Assembly: GCF_900185725.1 (NCBI RefSeq)
Contig: NZ_FYAU01000014.1
Coordinates: 214,070-278,069 of the forward strand
Origin: Stappia sp. TSB10P1A
Lineage (GTDB): Bacteria; Pseudomonadota; Alphaproteobacteria; Rhizobiales; Stappiaceae
DNA length: 64,000 nucleotides
Direction: 5' to 3'
The stretch's first letter is position 1. Every line of letters begins with the position of its first letter. The position numbers were made by a program, and so were the translations under genes. Positions 1 to 12,000 of this stretch are shown piece after piece. Below the pieces are notes generated by a model. That model searched no databases. It was not told where the DNA came from and saw only the letters and a program-made list of their open reading frames with translations.

Positions 1-3000
1 CATATCCAGCCGCGCCCCGTGTCCGGCGGCGATCCCCGCACCCGGCGCATGGATCTGCTGCTGCTGGACGATGCCGGCACGGTGCGCGTCGCCCTGCGCG
101 GCTTCGCGACCCGCAGCTATGTCGAGGCGCCGCCTCAGGACACCCCGTGCTTCGTGCCGGTCTGGCGCAGCGTCGAGGGGGAGGGCGGAGCGAGCCGGCC
201 CGCCCGGCACCTCGTGCTCGTCGTGCCGGAGGCCGCCAACCGCGAGGAACTGGCCCGGCATCTCCCCGGCGCCGAGGTCAGACCGCTTGCGGGCGCACCC
301 GGACGGGCTCTTGCCGAAATCTTCGAGGCGGCGGCCCTCGATCTGCTCGACGTGCTGAAGGCGCAGACAGGCGGCGCGCTCGTGCAGGTGCTGGTGCCGG
401 ACGCGGAGGGGCATGGGGCGCTGTCCGGCCTTGTCGGCCTGCTGCGCAGCGCCGCGCGCGAGCCGTCCGGGCTGACCGGCCAATTGATCGCGCTGGCGCC
501 GGGCCTCGACCCCGCCTCGGTCGCCGCGCACCTCCTGCGAGCGGCCGGCCATCTTCCGCTCGACCGCTTCCGCGCCGGACCGGACGGCCTTGCCGCCGAG
601 ATATGGGAAGAGGATGGGAAAGAGATCGGCGGCAGCGCCCTGCCGCTGCGCGACGACGGCGTCTATCTGATAACCGGCGGGACCGGCGGTCTCGGCCGGC
701 ATCTGGCGCGGGCGATCCTTGCCTCAGCCCCGCATGCGAAGGTGGTGCTTGCCGGCCGGAGCGCCGCCGCGCTGCATGCCGAAGGCAGGTTGTCCTATGC
801 GGCGGCCGACCTTTCCGACCCGCAGTCGGCGCAGGCGCTGGTGGAGGGGATCCGCTCTCAGCATGGCCGCCTCGATGGCGTGTTCCATGCCGCCGGCGTG
901 TTGCGCGACGAGGCGCTGAAGAAGAAGACGGCGACGCAGTTGCAGGAGGTCTTCGCGCCGAAGGTGCGCGGCCTCGCCAATCTCGACCGGGCCCTCGGCA
1001 CCGCGCCTCTCGACTTCCTGGTCCTCTTCTCGTCGATCTCGGGCGTGCTGGGCAATCCGGGGCAGGCCGACTATGGCGCGGCCAACGCCTTCCTCGATGG
1101 TTTCGCCGAGGTTCGCGAGGCCCGGCGCCGGCGCGGCGCATGTCATGGCCGTACGCTCTCCGTCGCCTGGCCGCTGTGGCGCGATGGCGGCATGGGCATG
1201 GATGCCGCCAGCGAGGCCTTGATGCGCCGGACCACCGGCCTCGTGCCGCTGGAAACCGGCGCCGGGATCGACGTGCTGGCTGCCCTGCTGGCCGGCGAGA
1301 TCGCGCCGGGTGCCGCCCGCGTGCTGGTAACAGTGGGCGAGCGCGAGCGCATCCGCGATCTCGTGGCCCGCACCGCCATCCGCCCGCAGGCGAAAGCCGA
1401 GAGCGCGCCGAAGCCCGCCGCAGCCGTCGATACCGGCGATCTCCGGCAGCGGGTCCTGCGCGCGGTCACCGAGGAGGCGGGCGCGATCCTCAAGGTCGCG
1501 CTCGACGATCTCGACGCGGACGTGGAACTGACCGAATACGGCTTTGATTCCATCAGCTTCACCCAGTTCGCCAACCGGCTGAACGACCGCTTCGGCCTCG
1601 ACCTGACGCCGACCCTGTTCTTCGAGCATCCCGTGCTGGAAACGCTCGCCGCGCATCTGGCGGAGCGTCATGCTGCGGCGATGATCGCCGTCCTCGGCGG
1701 CGCGCCGGCACCTGAGGCCTTGCTGCCGGTTGCGCCAACGGGTCCCGCGCCGGCGCCTGTGACCGCGACCGTCCCTCGTCCTGCGGCTGTCGCCGAGATC
1801 GCCTCCGGGGCCGTTGCCATCATCGGCATGAGCGGCATCTTCCCCGGCGCCGCCGATGTCGCTTCCTTCTGGCGGAACCTCGTCGAGGGCCGCGACTGCA
1901 TCTCCGAGGTGCCGGCCGAGCGCTGGGACTGGCGCGACTGGTGGGGCGATCCGCAGCGCGAGCCCGGCCGCACCAATGTCAAATGGGGCGGCTTCATCGG
2001 CGAGCGGCTTGCGGAGTTCGACGCCGCCTTCTTCGGCATCTCCGCGCCGGAAGCGCGGATGATCGACCCGCAGCAGCGCCTGTTGCTGACCGAGGCCTGG
2101 CGCGTGATGGAGGATGCCGGCTACGCGCCCTCGCGCCTTGCCGGCTCGCGCACCGGCGTCTTCCTCGGCACGGCGGACACCGGCTACAGCCGGCTGGTCG
2201 CGGCCTCCGGCAGCGGCGTTGAAGGCTACTCGATGACCGGCCTTGCCCCCTCGCTCGGGCCGAACCGGATCAGCTATTACTACGATTTCCACGGCCCCAG
2301 CGTTGCCGTCGAGACCGCCTGTTCCAGCGCCCTGGTCGCCGTGCACCGCGCCGTCGAGGCGATCCGCTCGGGCCATTGCGATGCGGCCATCGCCGGCGGC
2401 ATCAACGCGCTGCTCCTGCCGGAAGCCTTTGTCGGCTTCTCCCGCGCCGGCATGTTGTCGCCCGATGGGCGCTCCAAGCCGTTCTCGGATGCGGCCAACG
2501 GCTATGCGCGCGGCGAGGGCGTCGGCCTCGTCTTCCTCAAGCCGCTGGAGGCGGCCGAGCGCGACGGCGACGACATCATCGCCGTCATCCGCGCCTCGGC
2601 GGAAAACCATGGCGGCCATGCCGCCTCGCTGACCGCACCCAATCCGAAGGCCCAAGCCGAACTGCTGCGCACCGCCTATCGCGCCGCCGGCTTCGATCCG
2701 CGCACCGTCGGCTATATCGAGGCGCACGGCACCGGCACGCCGCTCGGCGATCCGATCGAGGTCGAGGCCCTCTCCGCCGCCTTCGCCGATCTCGCGCGAG
2801 AAGCGGAGGAGCGCTTCGGCACCGGCGTCGCGCCGTCCTGCGGCATCGGCTCGGTCAAGTCGAACATCGGTCATCTGGAGCTTGCCGCCGGCATCGCCGG
2901 CCTGATCAAGGTGCTGCTGCAGATCCGTCACGGCGAGATGGCGGCAACGCTCCATTGCGACCGGCTCAACCCCTATCTCAAGCTGGAGGGCAGCCCCTTT

Positions 3001-6000
3001 TATGTCGTGCGCGAGCCGCGCGACTGGCCGCGCATCCGCGACGCGTCGGGCCGCGAGTTGCCGCGCCGGGCGGGCGTCAGTTCCTTCGGCTTTGGCGGCA
3101 GCAACGCCCATGTCGTGCTGGAGGAATATGTCGCCGCGCCGGTGGCCCGGCCGGCCGAGACCGGCGCGCCGGCCGTGCTGGTTCTCTCCGCCCGCAGCGA
3201 GGACCAGCTCCGCCAGGCGGCAAGCGATCTGCGCCGCCATCTCGACGAGGCGGGAGACGCGGTCTCGCTGGCCGATGTCGCCCACACGCTGCAGGTGGCG
3301 CGCGATGCCATGGAGCACCGCCTTGCCTTCGTCGCCAGCGGCAGCAATGAGGCAATCCGGCGGCTCGACGCTTTCCTTGCCGGAGAGGAGACGGGCGGTC
3401 TGCATCTCGGCCGGGTGCGGGCGAACCGCGCTGTCATCTCGGTGCTGGAAAGCGATGCCGACCTGAGGCAGGCCGCCGCCGGCCTCGTCTCGCGCGGTCG
3501 CCACGACGAGTTGCTGGCCCTGTGGGTGCGCGGGCTCGATGTGGACTGGACGCAGCTTCCCGGCAGCGCCGGACGCAGGCGCGTGCGGCTTCCGGGCTAT
3601 CCTTTCGCCCGCACGCGCCACTGGGTGCGCGGCGGCGAATCCGCATCGGCGAGTGCCGCAGGCCTGTTGTTGGAGGGGAGCGAGAGCTTCCTGCGCGACC
3701 ATCTCGTCGGCGGGCGCAAGGTCCTCCCCGGCGTCGTCCAGTTCGAACTTGTGCGGGCCGAGCTCGAACGGCGCGGCTTTGCCGGCCTGCCGCTGGAGTT
3801 CACCGGGCACACCTGGCTGCGTCCGGTTGTCGTCGATGCGGCGCCCGTGCGGCTTCAGGTCGAGATGGAGGAGGCCGGCGACGGCTATCGTCTTGTGACC
3901 TCCGGCCGCGAGGGCCGGCAGGTGCATGGCGAGGGCCGCGTCCGCGCGGCGCCGGATATCGTATTGCCGCCGGTCGATCTCGATGCCCTGCGCGGAGCCA
4001 TGTCCGGCGAGACCGACCCTGCCGGGCTCTATGCCCGGTTCGAGGCGCTGGGCCTCGGCTACGGTCCCGCCCACCGGCCGATCACCCATCTTGCGACCGG
4101 CAATGGCTGCGTGCTTGCGCGGCTCGAACTCCCCGCAGCCGCAACGGACGGCATGGCCCTGCATCCGTCGATGCTGGACGGCGCGCTGCAGTCGCTGCTG
4201 GCGCTCGCAGCGGGCGGCGATGCGGCGCTTACCGTTCCCTATGCCCTGCGCCGCCTTGTGGTGACCGGCCCGACGGAACCGGCCATGTGGGCGGTCGGAG
4301 AACGGGACGGGGCCACGCACACGCTCCGGCTCTGCGACGAAACGGGTCGTATTCTGGCGCTTTTCGAGGGCTTTGCCGCCCGCACCGTCAGCCCGTCGGC
4401 GCCTGTCCGTCCGCCGGTGGAGGAGGCGCCGTCCACGAGACCAGCCGCAACGGCCGTGCTTCACCGCGTGACCGCAATCGCCGCGCGCGTCTTGGAAGTC
4501 GACCCGTCCGCCCTCGACACGGAGACGGAGCTCGGCGAATTCGGCTTCGATTCCATTACGATGACCGGCTTTGCCGCCGCCATCAACGACGAGCTCGACC
4601 TCTCGCTGACGCCGGCCGACTTCTTCGAGTTCGCAACGCTTGCCCGCCTCGCGCGCCATGTCGCCGGGCTGATCGGCCCGGATGTCGCGGCCGGCTCCGC
4701 GCCGACCACCACGCTGGCGGAGCCGGCCCAGCCCGTGCCGGTGCCCCGCCAACCGGCAGGTGAAACGCTCCTGCCCCTGCGCGATGAGCCGCTGCCGGAC
4801 GATCCGGTCGTCATCGTCGGGCTGAGCTGCGCCTTCCCGCTGGCGCGCAATGCCGATGCCTTCTGGCAGAACCTCGTTTCGGCGCGCGACTGCATCACCC
4901 GCATTCCGCCCGACCGCTGGGACTGGCAGGAGGTGGACGGCGACCCCAAGGCGGATCCCGGCAAGACCAACATCCATTGGGGCGGCTTCATCGACGGCGT
5001 GTTCGAGTTCGACCCGCTGTTCTTCAGCATCTCGCCGCGCGAAGCCAAGCTGATGGACCCGCAGCAGCGGCTGATGATGATGCATGCCTGGAACGCCATC
5101 GAGGATGCCGGCCATTCGCCGCGCGATCTCGCCGGGCGCAAGGTCGGGGTCTTCGTCGGCACCTCGTCGAGCGGCTATCGCGAGCTCATCGGCGAGGACA
5201 CCGGCGGCGAAGGATATGTCGCCACCGGCGCGGTGCCCTCGGTCGGGCCCAACCGCATCAGCTATTTCCTCGACCTGCATGGGCCGAGCGAGCCGGTGGA
5301 GACCGCCTGTTCCAGCTCCCTCGTCGCGCTGCATCGCGCGGTCCGCTCGATCCGCGACGGCGACTGCGAGATGGCGCTGGTCGGCGGCGTCAACACCATC
5401 GTCACGCCGGAAGCGCATATCAATTTCGCCAAGGCCGGCATGCTGTCGCCCGACGGGCGCTGCAAGACCTTCTCGGCGCAAGCGAATGGCTATGTGCGCG
5501 GCGAGGGGGCGGGCATGATCCTCGTTCGCCGGCTCTCGGACGCGCTGCGCGACGGCGACCCGATTCTGGCCGTCATTCGCGGCACGGCGCTCAATCACGG
5601 CGGGCGGGCGAATTCGCTGACCGCGCCCAATACGCAGGCGCAGGCCGATCTGCTGCGCTCGGCCTATCAGGATGCGGACATCGATCCGTCCACCATCGGC
5701 TATCTGGAGGCCCACGGCACGGGCACCGCGCTCGGCGATCCAGTCGAGATCAACGCGCTCAAGACCGTTTTTGCAGGGATCGGCGCCGAGGGCTCCTGCG
5801 GCATCGGCTCGGTCAAGACCAATATCGGCCATCTGGAACTTGCCGCCGGCATCGCAGGGGTCGCCAAGGTACTGTTGCAGATGCGGCATCGGCGGCTGGT
5901 GCCGAGCCTGCATTGCGAGACCCTCAACCCCTATATCGATCTTTCAGGAACGTCCTTCGAGGTTGTCCGGCAGGGCCGGCCCTGGACGGCTTTGCGCGAT

Positions 6001-9000
6001 GGTGCGGGCCGCGAACTGCCGCTGCGGGCGGGCGTCAGCAGCTTCGGCTTCGGCGGCGTCAACGCCCATGTGGTGCTGGAGGACTACCCGTCCGCGCCGC
6101 CCTCCGCCGCCGTAGTGCCCGCACCGCAGCTCATCGCCCTGTCCGCCCGCGATGCCGCGCGTCTCGAAGACCGGGCGCGGGATCTGGCGGACGCGCTCGC
6201 GAGCGGGTCCTTCACCGACGCCGATCTCGCCGACCTTGCCTTCACGCTGCGCATCGGCCGCACGCCGATGAAGCAGCGCCTTGCCTTCGTCGCGCGCTCA
6301 CTGACGGAGGTGATCCAAGCGCTGAGGGCGGTCCTGGACGGCGTTCCGCTGCCCGGCCTTCATCTCGGGCAGGCACGTGCGGAGGTCCGCCTTCCGCTGC
6401 CACAGTCGCTGGAGGACTGGGCCCGGCACTTCGTGCAAGGCGGCGACCTTGCCGGTTTCGGCGAGGCGTCCGCGCCGCGCCGCCGTCTGCGCCTGCCGGC
6501 CTATCCCTTCGCCCGCGAGGTCTACCGGGTTGCCGCCCCGGCCGCATCGGTCGTGCCGGCAGCGGCAGCGCGCGACCCCGCAGTGTCCGAGCCCGCCGGC
6601 CGTCTCTTCGCCCGCCGCCTTGAGGCATCGGCCTTCTATCTGCGCGATCATCGCTTCCGGGACATGTCGATCCTGCCGGCGGCCATGGGGCTGGAGCTTG
6701 CGCGAAGCGCCTTCATGGCCACCGGAGGCAACGATCCCGTGCGGCTGGAGAGCGTGACATGGCGCCGGCCGCTGGAGCTCGCCTCCGGCTCGGTCGAGGT
6801 GCGGCTGCCGCTGGAAGAGGGCGAAGCTGGTGCCAAAAGCTTCCGCCTGCTCTCGGGAACCGAGGCCGAGCACATGCGCGGCAGCGTCGTCTCCCTGCCG
6901 GCCGGCTCTGCGCCGATGCATCTCGACCTTGCCGCCCTGCACGGCCGCCTCCCGCGCGTGCTCGACCGCGACTGGCTCTATGCCAGCTATGCCGCGCTTG
7001 GCCTCTCCTACGGTCCTACCTTCCGCTGTGTCCTTGAGATGCAGGCCGGCGACGGCGAGGCTCTGGCCCGGCTGCGGCTGCCGGTGGCCGCCCGTGGCGG
7101 CGAGGCGTTCCATCTCCACCCGTCGATGCTCGACGCTGCCTTCCATTCGGCGCTTGGCCTGTTCCACGACGAGCCCGGCGGCACGGCGGCGCTGCCCTTC
7201 TCGCTGGAGCGGATGGACGTCTTCGGCCCGACCGGCGAGGAGATGTGGGCGCATCTGCGCGAGCAGCCGGCCGCAAACGGTCTGCGCCGCATCCACATCG
7301 ATCTTGCCGATGGTGCGGGCAATGTTCGCGTCGCGATCCGCGGCTTCACCCTGCGCCTGGTGAGGAGCGCGCGGGCGCCGGACGAGACACGCGCGCCGGC
7401 GAAACCGGAACCCGCCCCCTCGCTGGCCGCAAGAGCCGAGAGCTATCTCGCGGAGGTTGTGGCGCGGGAGACCGACATTCCGATTTCTGAGATCGACCCG
7501 CAAGCCGCGCTCGAAGCCTACGGCATCGATTCCGTGCTGATCACCCGGCTCACCGACGAACTCGGCAAGGTGTTCGGCCCGCTCTCCAGCACCCTGTTCT
7601 TCGAGCACCAGACGCTGGCCTCGCTGGCCCGGCATTTCGCGTCGGCCCATGCGGACAGGCTGTCGGAGATCCTGGGGGAGGCGCCCGCCGGCGCGCTCCC
7701 GGCGTTCGCCGCGCCCGCCACTCCGTCCCTCCGTGAGCGCAGGGGCGAGGCGCGAGACGAGCCGATTGCCATTATCGGCCTTGCCGGGCGCTATCCCGGC
7801 GCGCGCGATGTCGAGGCGTTCTGGCGGAACCTTGCCGCGGGGCGCGACTGCATCACCGAGATCCCGGCTGAGCGCTGGGACCATTCAAGGTTCCACGATC
7901 CGGACGGCCGGGGCGGGCTGCCGCGCGGCAAATGGGGCGGTTTCGTCGACGATTTCGACCGCTTCGATCCGCTGTTCTTCAACATCTCGCCGCGCGAGGC
8001 GCCTTATCTCGATCCGCAGGAGCGGCTGTTCCTGCAATGCGCCTGGGAAACGCTGGAAGATGCCGGCTACACCCGCGCCACCGTTGCACCGGCCGCGGAC
8101 GGCATGGCGGGCGGCGATGTCGGCGTCTTCGTCGGTGTCATGTACGAGGAATACCAGCTCTACGGCGCGCAGAGCACAGCCGCCGGCCGGCCGCTGGCCC
8201 TGTCCGGCAGCGCCGCCTCCATCGCCAACCGGGTCTCCTATTTCTGCGACTTTCACGGCCCCAGCATGGCCGTGGACAGCATGTGCTCGTCCTCGCTGAC
8301 GGCGATCCATCTGGCCTGCGAGGCCCTGCGCGCCGGCGATTGCCGTGTCGCCCTTGCCGGCGGCGTCAACCTGACCCTGCATCCCAACAAGTATCTGGCG
8401 CTGGCGCAGGGGCGCTTCCTGTCGAGCACCGGGCGCTGCGAGAGCTTCGGCGAAGGCGGCGACGGCTATGTGCCGGCCGAAGGCGTCGGCGCGGTGCTGC
8501 TGAAGCCGCTGTCGCGCGCCATCGCCGATGGCGACCGCATCCACGGCGTCATTCGCGCCTCGGCACTGAACCATGGCGGCAAGACCAACGGCTACACCGT
8601 GCCGAACCCGCTGGCGCAGGCCGCCGTCATCGGCCGCGCCATGCAGCGCGCCGGCGTGCGCGCCGGGGACATCGGCTATGTCGAGGCGCATGGCACCGGC
8701 ACCAGCCTCGGCGACCCCATCGAGATCGCCGCCCTGTCCCGCGCCTATCGCCGGGAGACGGAGGCTTGCGGCTTCTGCGCCATCGGTTCGGTCAAGTCCA
8801 ACATCGGCCATGGCGAAAGCGCGGCCGGCATCGCCGGCCTCACCAAGGTGCTGCTGCAGTTCCGCCATGGCCGGCTGGCGCCCTCGCTGCATTCGGCAAG
8901 GCTCAACCGCGAGATCGATTTCGCCGCCTCGCCCTTCCGCGTCCAGCAGCGCCTGGAGGACTGGCCGCGCCGCCGGGACGGGCAGGGCAACGAGATCCCG

Positions 9001-12000
9001 CGTCTCGCCGCGCTCTCCTCCTTCGGCGCCGGCGGCTCGAATGCCCATCTGATCATCGAGGACTATCCGGCGCCCGCTGATCGGGAGGCAATGCCCTCCC
9101 GCGCGGTCTATCCGTTCTCGGCCCGCGCGGTCTATCCGTTCTCGGCCCGCGAGGCCGGGCAGTTGCGCCAGGTGCTGGAGCGGTTCCGCGCCCGCCTCGA
9201 CACCCTGTCCGAGGGCGAACTGTTCGCCGCCGCGACCACGCTGCAGGACGGGCGCGAGGCCTTCGAGGAGCGGCTTGCCATCGTCGCCGGCGACAAGGCG
9301 GAGCTGGCCCGCCTGCTCGACGCGGCGTTGCGGGGCGGCGAGGGCGCCGGTATCTGGCGTGGCCGTGCCGCGCGCAGCCACGGGACGCAGACGGCGCCGG
9401 GATCGCTGGAAGCGGCCGCCGCCGCCTGGGTCGGCGGTGCCGCTGTCGACTGGGCGCGGCTGCGCGGCGGCGCCCGTCCCGCCCGCATCGGCCTGCCGGC
9501 CTATCCCTTCGCCCGAGAGCGCTACTGGCTGCCCGAGGGCGCCGCCGTGGAGCATCGCGCGCCGGCTCCGGCGCCGGCCCTGCCGCTGCTGGTCCGCCCG
9601 CACTGGCGGGAGACGGACCCGCCGGCCGCCGCCAGCGCCCCTGATCGGCATGTCGTCGTCCTCTGCGGTGCGGCGGGCGAGGTCGTCTCCCGCCTGGGGT
9701 CTCAAATGCCGCAAGCCCGGATCGTGGCGCTGGAGAGCCGCAGCACCGACGAGGGCGAGCGCTTCGCCGATCACGCCACGCACCTGCTCGCCTTGCTCAA
9801 GGAGGAGATGGCGAGCCGCTCCGGACCCACCGTCCTGCAACTCGTGCTTCCCGTGGAGAGTACCCTCGCCGAAGGGCTAGCCGGCCTGCTGCGCTGCGCC
9901 AGGCTGGAGCATCGCGCCCTTGCCTGTCAGACGATCTCGCTCGATCCCGTCCGGCCCGATCTCGCCGGTCTCCTGGCGCGCGAGGCCGCCCTCGCACAGA
10001 CCGATCACGACATTCGCTACAGCCCGGACCAGCGCCTGCTGCGTGTGTGGCGGGAGATCGAGACCGACACGCGCGCATTGCCGTCGCCGTGGAAGCCGGA
10101 CGGCGCCTATCTCGTCACCGGCGGGGCGGGCGGTGTCGGCCTGCATGTCGCCGCTGACATCCTCGCCAAGGCGCCCGGCGCGACCGTCTGGCTCACCGGC
10201 AGGTCCGCGCGCATGCACAAGCTCGACGAGACCCTTGCCCGCTTCGCACCGCGCGCCGTCTACCGTCAGGCGGATGTCATCGACCGCGCGGCAATGGGCG
10301 CGCTGGTCGCGGAGATCCGCGCGGCGCATGGCCGTCTCGATGGCGTCGTCCATGCGGCCGGCCTCACCCGCGACAGCCTGATCGCCAACAAGTCCGAGGC
10401 CGATCTGCGCGCGGTGCTGGCGCCCAAGGTCGCCGGCACCCTGGCGCTCGATGCGGCGCTCGGCAGCGAGCCGCTCGATGTCCTGCTGCTCTTTGCCTCC
10501 GCCTCCGGTGCCCTCGGCAATCCGGGGCAGGCCGATTATGCCGCGGCCAATGCCTTCCTCGATGCCTTCGCGCAGGAGCGGAACCGCCGTGCCGGCAAAG
10601 GCGAGTGCTGCGGCCACACGCTCTCCATCGACTGGCCCTACTGGCAGGACGGCGGCATGCGCCTTCCCGGCGCAGTCGTCTCCGCGATGGAGCGGCAGGC
10701 CGGTGCTACGCCGCTCGCCACCGATGCCGCGCTGGCAACGCTTGCCGTCGCGCTGCCGCGCAAGGGCGAGGATCAGCTTCTGGTGCTCGCGGGCGACAAG
10801 AACCGTCTGCGCGCGCTTCTTCGCCCGGTGACGGTCGCCGCGCGGGCGGCGGAGCCGGTTTCCGTCGCCCTTGATGCGGCTCCCCCGGTGAGCGAAGCCG
10901 TTGTCGGTGCGGTTCGCGCCTGTTTCTCGCAGGTTCTGAAGATTCCTGCCGAGCGGCTCGGGGCGGAGGAGACCATCGACCGGTTCGGCGTCGATTCCGT
11001 CTCGGCGCTGGACATCGTGGCAGCGCTCGAAACCCGCTTCGGCCCGCTGCCGCAGACGCTTCTCTTCGAGCATCCGACCATCGCCCGGCTGGCTGCGGCG
11101 CTTGAGGACGCGGGGCATGGTGCGGTGACTGCGATCCGCGACGAGGCTCCCTCGCCAACGCCCTCGCCAGCCCCGGCGATGCCTGTCGCGAACATCGATA
11201 GCATCGCCGTCATTGCCGTTGCCGGACGCTTCCCCGGCGCGCAAACGGTGGAAGAGTTCTGGCAGGCGCTGGAAGAGGGGCGCGACTGCGTCCGCGAGGT
11301 GCCGGCCGCGCGCTGGGATGTCGAGGAGACCTGGTCGCCGCGCAAGGGCCAGCCGCTTGCCAGCCATTGCCGCTGGGGCGGCTTCATCGACGATGTCGAC
11401 CGCTTCGATGCCGGTTTCTTCGGCTACAGCCCACGCGAGGCGGCGCTCGCCGACCCGCAGGAGCGGCTGTTCCTGGAGACGGCCTGGCATCTGCTGGAGC
11501 GCGCCGGCCACACGCGCGCTTGGCTCGGCAAGCGTTACGGCAACCGCGTCGGCGTCTTTGTCGGTGCCATGTACCAGCACTACAAGGCGCTGGAGATGGA
11601 CGCGGAAAGCCGGGCGCTGCTGCTGCTCTCGTCCTATTCGGCGATTGCCAACCGCACCTCGTTTGTCTTCGATCTGCAGGGGCCGAGCGTTGCCGTCGAC
11701 AGCATGTGCTCCTCCGGCCTTCAGGCCGTGCATCAGGCCTGCCAGAGCCTCAAGGCCGGGGAATGCCGGCTGGCGATTGCCGGCGGCGTCAACCTGTCGC
11801 TGCTGCCGGAAAAATATGTCGGCCTCAGCCAGGCCGGCCTTGTCGGTAGCCATGCCGGCAGCCGCAGCTTTGCCGGCGGCGACGGTTACCTTCCCTCCGA
11901 GGGCGTCGGCGCGGTGCTGTTGAAGCCGCTGGCCGATGCGCTCGCCGATGGCGATGCGGTGCTTGCGGTGATCCGCGCCAGCATGGCCAACCATGCCGGC

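Noticed and set aside
724..5913. Very long open frame on the minus strand opposite the PKS (also seen at 9877-12822 and 12835-15282)
   Set aside because: High-GC coding DNA produces long antisense frames. The translation is Arg/Ala/Gln-rich with no domain, and the plus strand holds unmistakable KS/DH/KR motifs.
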